Part shown: piece by piece, positions 13,933 through 16,475 of the stretch
Position numbering within the stretch: position 1 is the first letter of the stretch
How the letters are laid out: each line of letters starts with the position of its first letter
Assembly: GCA_937897365.1 (NCBI GenBank)
Contig: CALCOP010000011.1
Coordinates: 1 to 16,475, forward strand
DNA: 16,475 nt
Reading direction: 5' to 3'
DNA from: an uncultured euryarchaeote
GTDB lineage: Archaea > Thermoplasmatota > Poseidoniia > Poseidoniales > Poseidoniaceae
The notes under the pieces: model-generated
Told to the model about the DNA's origin: nothing
The model's database searches: none
The model's input: only the letters and a program-made list of their open reading frames with translations
Made by a program: the position numbers and the translations under genes

Positions 13933-15396
13933 ATGAGTGACGATTTTGCAGATGAGGAAGAATATACGATGAACGAACACTATGGGGAACAACTCCAAAA
14001 AAGACCAGATGCCGAGCATTCTGATTCAACAATTATGCATGTTCAAACACCAATGGGCGCCGTCTCATTTGACATGAAGCAATTTGACGATGTCAAAAAA
14101 GCAGTTGCAGCCACACACAAGAAAGGCCCTCAAGTCCCCTTGGCAGAGCAATTGATGAACAGTTTCATTGGTTCGAAACATAAGCGTGATTCTCGATATT
14201 GGAGCGGTAAACTCGGTATCTTCATGAAGCTGCATTTCGACAAGTATCTCAAAGAGGAATACCAAGTTACCGAAGAGTTCATGATTGACCAAGGCAAGAT
14301 TCGTGCACCAATGTATGAGACCATCGAAGTACAAGAAGAAAACCGTCTACGCTATCTTGCCATAGGAACTCGATTCTATCAATCAAAGACCAATTCCGAG
14401 CACCAATTCATCACCGTTTCAACCGTCGACCATGATGGAGACCATCGTTTATCCGTATATACGCCATCAGAGAGAACCGTTCTTGTCAACGGCAAAGACG
14501 CAGACGACCTCATCGCTCAAGTTGAATCCGACTTTTATCAATGCGGCATTCTCAAGGGTGAGTTTTTTGATTTACGATACAATTTCATTGCACGCGATAA
14601 GAGTATAGATGAACTCATTGCTTGGGATGAAAACGTCAAGGAAGCCCTGTGGAAGGACATCATTGGTTTCCAGAAAGCCATGCCAAAACTTCGAGAAAGC
14701 GGCGTTCCTAATTCACGAGGCCTCATATTAGCAGGCCCTCCTGGCACAGGTAAGACCATGATTGCAAAGTGGCTTGCAGCCCATTCAGACATCACTTGCA
14801 TCCTTATTTCTGCTGAAATGATTACTGGCCGCAACGACATCAAGTCATGTTTTCAAATGGCTCGTAAACTCTCTCCGACCTTGCTTATCATCGAAGACAT
14901 CGATACTGCAGGGGCCCTTGACCGACGTGCGTCTGACCACCCTCTTTTGGGAGAATTTTTACAATCCATGGACGGTATTGTTCCTAATCACGGTGTCATT
15001 ACTCTTGCAACAACCAATCACTCCAACAAAATCGACCCTGCAATTGCCGACCGCCCAGGCCGCTTTGACCGCATCGTTGAGGTTGGACTGCCAGGAAAAG
15101 AGCAGCGCTTCCATATCTTCCACCACCTCTTGCAGAAGCTTGACATTTCCCGAAATGTAACCCTTGAGGTGAAGGAAAAGCTGGCCAAGGCAACTGATGG
15201 TTTGACAGGCGCTTGGATTCGAGCAGTTGTTCAAGACAGCCTCATTCTCGCCCTTATGGAAGAGAAAACCAAGATTGGTAAAGAGCACCTGTTCGCTTCT
15301 CTGAAAGACGTCATGGAACGCCGAGGTATGGCTTACAGAGTCGCACCTTACGCGCCTCCACAAGCCAAAGCAAAGGCAGATGTCTATGTCCAGTGA
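13933..15396 (+). CDS. AAA ATPase, BCS1/CDC48-like
   Basis: A 487-residue single-ring AAA ATPase. The N-terminal 235 residues are acidic at first and then unrecognised, with no membrane helix. The AAA module spans about 236-470: Walker A GPPGTGKT (268-275), Walker B TLLIIEDID (316-324), sensor 1 ATTN (359-362) and arginine fingers in DRPGRFDR (R377, R380), followed by the helical lid. The E-D order in Walker B and the FLQSMDGI...TTNHSNKIDPA block resemble BCS1 and Bacillus YjoB more than CDC48, which has D-E. Such proteins unfold or translocate proteins and assemble complexes; no protease or zinc motif is present, so a chaperone or remodelling role is likely. The substrate is presumably recognised by the novel N-domain. 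The divergent 584-residue protein is the best candidate partner. Confidence 0.9.
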   Translation: MSDDFADEEEYTMNEHYGEQLQKRPDAEHSDSTIMHVQTPMGAVSFDMKQFDDVKKAVAATHKKGPQVPLAEQLMNSFIGSKHKRDSRYWSGKLGIFMKLHFDKYLKEEYQVTEEFMIDQGKIRAPMYETIEVQEENRLRYLAIGTRFYQSKTNSEHQFITVSTVDHDGDHRLSVYTPSERTVLVNGKDADDLIAQVESDFYQCGILKGEFFDLRYNFIARDKSIDELIAWDENVKEALWKDIIGFQKAMPKLRESGVPNSRGLILAGPPGTGKTMIAKWLAAHSDITCILISAEMITGRNDIKSCFQMARKLSPTLLIIEDIDTAGALDRRASDHPLLGEFLQSMDGIVPNHGVITLATTNHSNKIDPAIADRPGRFDRIVEVGLPGKEQRFHIFHHLLQKLDISRNVTLEVKEKLAKATDGLTGAWIRAVVQDSLILALMEEKTKIGKEHLFASLKDVMERRGMAYRVAPYAPPQAKAKADVYVQ

Positions 15397-15443
15397 ATGG
15401 CAATTCCTATTGTTATCACTCAGGTGTAGTATTCGACTGAAAT

Positions 15444-15474
15444 GGTTCGGATTATTTATCTTATTTCCGGAACC
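15444..15474. terminator. Possible hairpin between convergent genes
   Basis: GGTTCGGA (15444-15451) can pair with TCCGGAACC (15466-15474) if one C is bulged, with a 14-base A+T-rich loop. It lies in the 83 bases between the convergent ATPase and winged-helix genes, where transcripts of both should end. No strong T run follows directly, so this is a weak call. Confidence 0.25.
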
Positions 15475-15479
15475 AGATA

Positions 15480-16082
15480 TCACGGATCATTGTTCTTTTT
15501 CTTCACGATCCATTCCTTTCGTTTGTTGCCCTCTAAAGTGATGAAATAAACGCCTCTTCTTTTTTTACCAATGTACTTGTTGACATACAATTCGTCATTT
15601 GATAGTTTTGAAAGAATTTGATTTAATCTCTGTCTACTTCCATCAACTTTCAATATTAGATCACTCGGAGTAAATTCCCCCATTGTTTGTTGTGTAAGGT
15701 CAAGTATCGCAGTACGAATTTCTTTTATCCGTTCTTCCTCTGTTTTTCGGGAAACAGAATCTGACTGAGAAAGAACTGCTTTAGGCGCTTTCATGAGCTG
15801 CACCATATTTTTTATGAACATATTTGATGTGTTTATTTTCCAAAACCAACTTCTACCGTCTCTTCGAGTGACGACGAAATTATCATTTTTCAATTCTTTA
15901 AGATGTTCTTGAATTACACTTAGATTGTAGTCTACTCCGAAATCATTTACTAATTTGTTGATATCCTTACTTTCTAATTCTTTTCCACTTAGAAATATAC
16001 TGACTATTTTACTGCGTAAAGAATTTCCAAATAAAGAATTTAACTCAATATTTTTCTTTGACGTAACTTTGCTGTTGCGCAT
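15480..16082 (-). CDS. Tandem winged-helix DNA-binding protein
   Basis: A 200-residue, strongly basic protein with two predicted winged-helix domains. The first (about 19-84) shows the pattern helix-helix-recognition helix (ESKDINKLVNDFGVDYNLSV...EHLKELKNDNFV) and a wing containing VVTRRDGRSWFWKI. The second (about 118-187) has PSDLILKVDGSRQRLNQILSKL and a wing GKKRRGVYFITLEG. A Lys/Ser linker joins them. It is probably a transcription regulator, perhaps of its own region; the specific family is not recognised. Its A+T content and Lys/Asn/Ile-rich protein composition differ sharply from all the neighbouring genes, suggesting separate origin. The ATG at 16082 has no ribosome binding site; an A+T-rich, TATA-like stretch (TTTAAAATTATA) lies about 40-50 bases upstream on the minus strand. 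Confidence 0.72.
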   Translation of the reverse strand: MRNSKVTSKKNIELNSLFGNSLRSKIVSIFLSGKELESKDINKLVNDFGVDYNLSVIQEHLKELKNDNFVVTRRDGRSWFWKINTSNMFIKNMVQLMKAPKAVLSQSDSVSRKTEEERIKEIRTAILDLTQQTMGEFTPSDLILKVDGSRQRLNQILSKLSNDELYVNKYIGKKRRGVYFITLEGNKRKEWIVKKKNNDP

Positions 16083-16286
16083 GTTTAATTGTAACAGTGA
16101 TTACTACTAAAACCTATTTGTATAATTTTAAAAAAATTAAAAACAATTTAGCGCTAAAATAAAATTTGTTTTAGCAATTCTAATCTGCGCAAGATGAAAT
16201 AAAAGACAATCTTTGTTTCAAAAATAAGCATACTATTTACATTTTTAGAATTTTCAAATAGATTCTAAGATATGCGTAAGAACTCT
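16083..16286. other. A+T-rich non-coding stretch
   Basis: About 200 bases with visibly very high A+T content and no credible gene. The part next to 16082 should hold the promoter of the winged-helix gene (minus-strand TTTAAAATTATA). Runs such as AAAAAAATTAAAAAC and TTTAGCGCTAAA (a 12-base perfect palindrome at 16148-16159) are present; the palindrome could be an operator for the winged-helix protein or chance in a skewed sequence. Confidence 0.4.
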
Positions 16287-16349
16287 ATCGCTACGCCATC
16301 TAAAAGCATCGCTACGCTATCTAAGAGCATCGCTACGCTATCCCGGGCG
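16287..16349. repeat. Three 21-bp tandem direct repeats
   Basis: Three head-to-tail copies at 16287-16307, 16308-16328 and 16329-16349, sharing the 10-base core ATCGCTACGC. Copies 1 and 2 differ at two positions (16297/16318 and 16304/16325). Copy 3 is identical to copy 2 for 14 bases and then diverges into CCCGGGCG. There are no spacers, so it is not a CRISPR array. The period is a multiple of three: on the plus strand an ORF from ATG 16272 to TAA 16353-16355 reads through all copies, giving repeated SIATLSK-like heptads. The G+C-rich repeats stand in an A+T-rich setting. Confidence 0.8.
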
Positions 16350-16475
16350 CTATAATGCCGCTACAATTTTTCGCATCTTGGCCGAAAACTTCCACCTTTT
16401 GAACAAGTCCGATTTCAATTTCCTCTTCGATCGTAACTGTGGATTTTCTGGTTTGACTCGGGGGGGGTGAGTCTC
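16333..16475 (-). CDS. Possible 3' end of a gene cut by right edge
   Basis: On the minus strand one frame is open from the window edge to a TAG at 16335-16333, about 47 codons. The encoded end is acidic and beta-rich, with TVTIEEEIEIGLVQKVEVFG then QDAKNCSGIIAPGIA, which looks more like real protein than the other frames. Its stop lies inside the third 21-bp repeat, so the original C-terminus may have been replaced by the repeat. A run of eight G (16460-16467) sits near the edge and could hide a frameshift. Another frame is also open here, which lowers confidence. No family can be named. Confidence 0.25.
   Translation of the reverse strand, partial: DSPPPSQTRKSTVTIEEEIEIGLVQKVEVFGQDAKNCSGIIAPGIA

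Noticed and set aside
14959..15483. 174-codon open frame antisense to the AAA ATPase
   Set aside because: The plus strand encodes clear AAA motifs throughout; the antisense protein has no recognisable features and is rich in unlikely His/Cys/Trp combinations.
16287..16349. Repeats as a CRISPR array
   Set aside because: The 21-bp copies are contiguous with no spacers, only three in number, and no cas gene is nearby.

Overview
The window looks like a dense piece of an archaeal chromosome, most consistent with a marine planktonic euryarchaeon of the Poseidoniales (Marine Group II) kind. That placement is inferred. It rests on a geranylgeranyl-reductase-family enzyme of the archaeal lipid type, a one-piece HTH-CBS regulator, a eukaryote-like orotidine-5'-phosphate decarboxylase, a type II glutamine synthetase, TATA-like promoters, GGTGATC-type ribosome binding sites inside operons, and no visible ribosome binding site before several leading genes. 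No rRNA or tRNA gene was seen.

Layout. (1) Positions 1-1947, minus strand: an operon of an extended SDR reductase/epimerase, the decarboxylase (pyrF) and the start of a membrane protein cut by the left edge. (2) 2028-3809, plus: a secreted lipoprotein alpha/beta hydrolase of the S15/CocE type. (3) 3803-4366, minus: the HTH-CBS regulator, divergent from glutamine synthetase (4619-5647, plus) across 252 bases that hold repeated TCATATGA-like motifs. (4) 5638-5931, minus: a SemiSWEET-type PQ-loop transporter. (5) 6021-6476, minus: a flavodoxin with a DtxR/IdeR-like iron box upstream. (6) 6632-9727, minus: an operon of geranylgeranyl reductase, NagD-like HAD phosphatase and NERD-domain protein. 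(7) 9832-12027, plus: an EamA transporter followed by a Cys/Met-metabolism PLP enzyme. (8) 12030-13784, minus, an unrecognised 584-residue protein, divergent from a BCS1-like AAA ATPase (13933-15396, plus), apparently sharing one symmetric TATA element. (9) 15480-16475: an A+T-rich end with a tandem winged-helix protein, a long non-coding stretch, three 21-bp tandem repeats and a possible truncated gene at the right edge.

How it fits together. Most of the window is housekeeping metabolism (pyrimidine synthesis, nitrogen assimilation, isoprenoid lipid saturation, sulfur amino acids) packed tail to tail, with overlaps of 7 and 10 bases and a gap of 2 bases at three convergent junctions. The best regulatory signal is the iron box before flavodoxin, which suggests the classic replacement of ferredoxin by flavodoxin under iron limitation. 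The most promising uncharacterised unit is the AAA ATPase with its divergent 584-residue partner. The right-hand kilobase differs in composition and may be an acquired segment.
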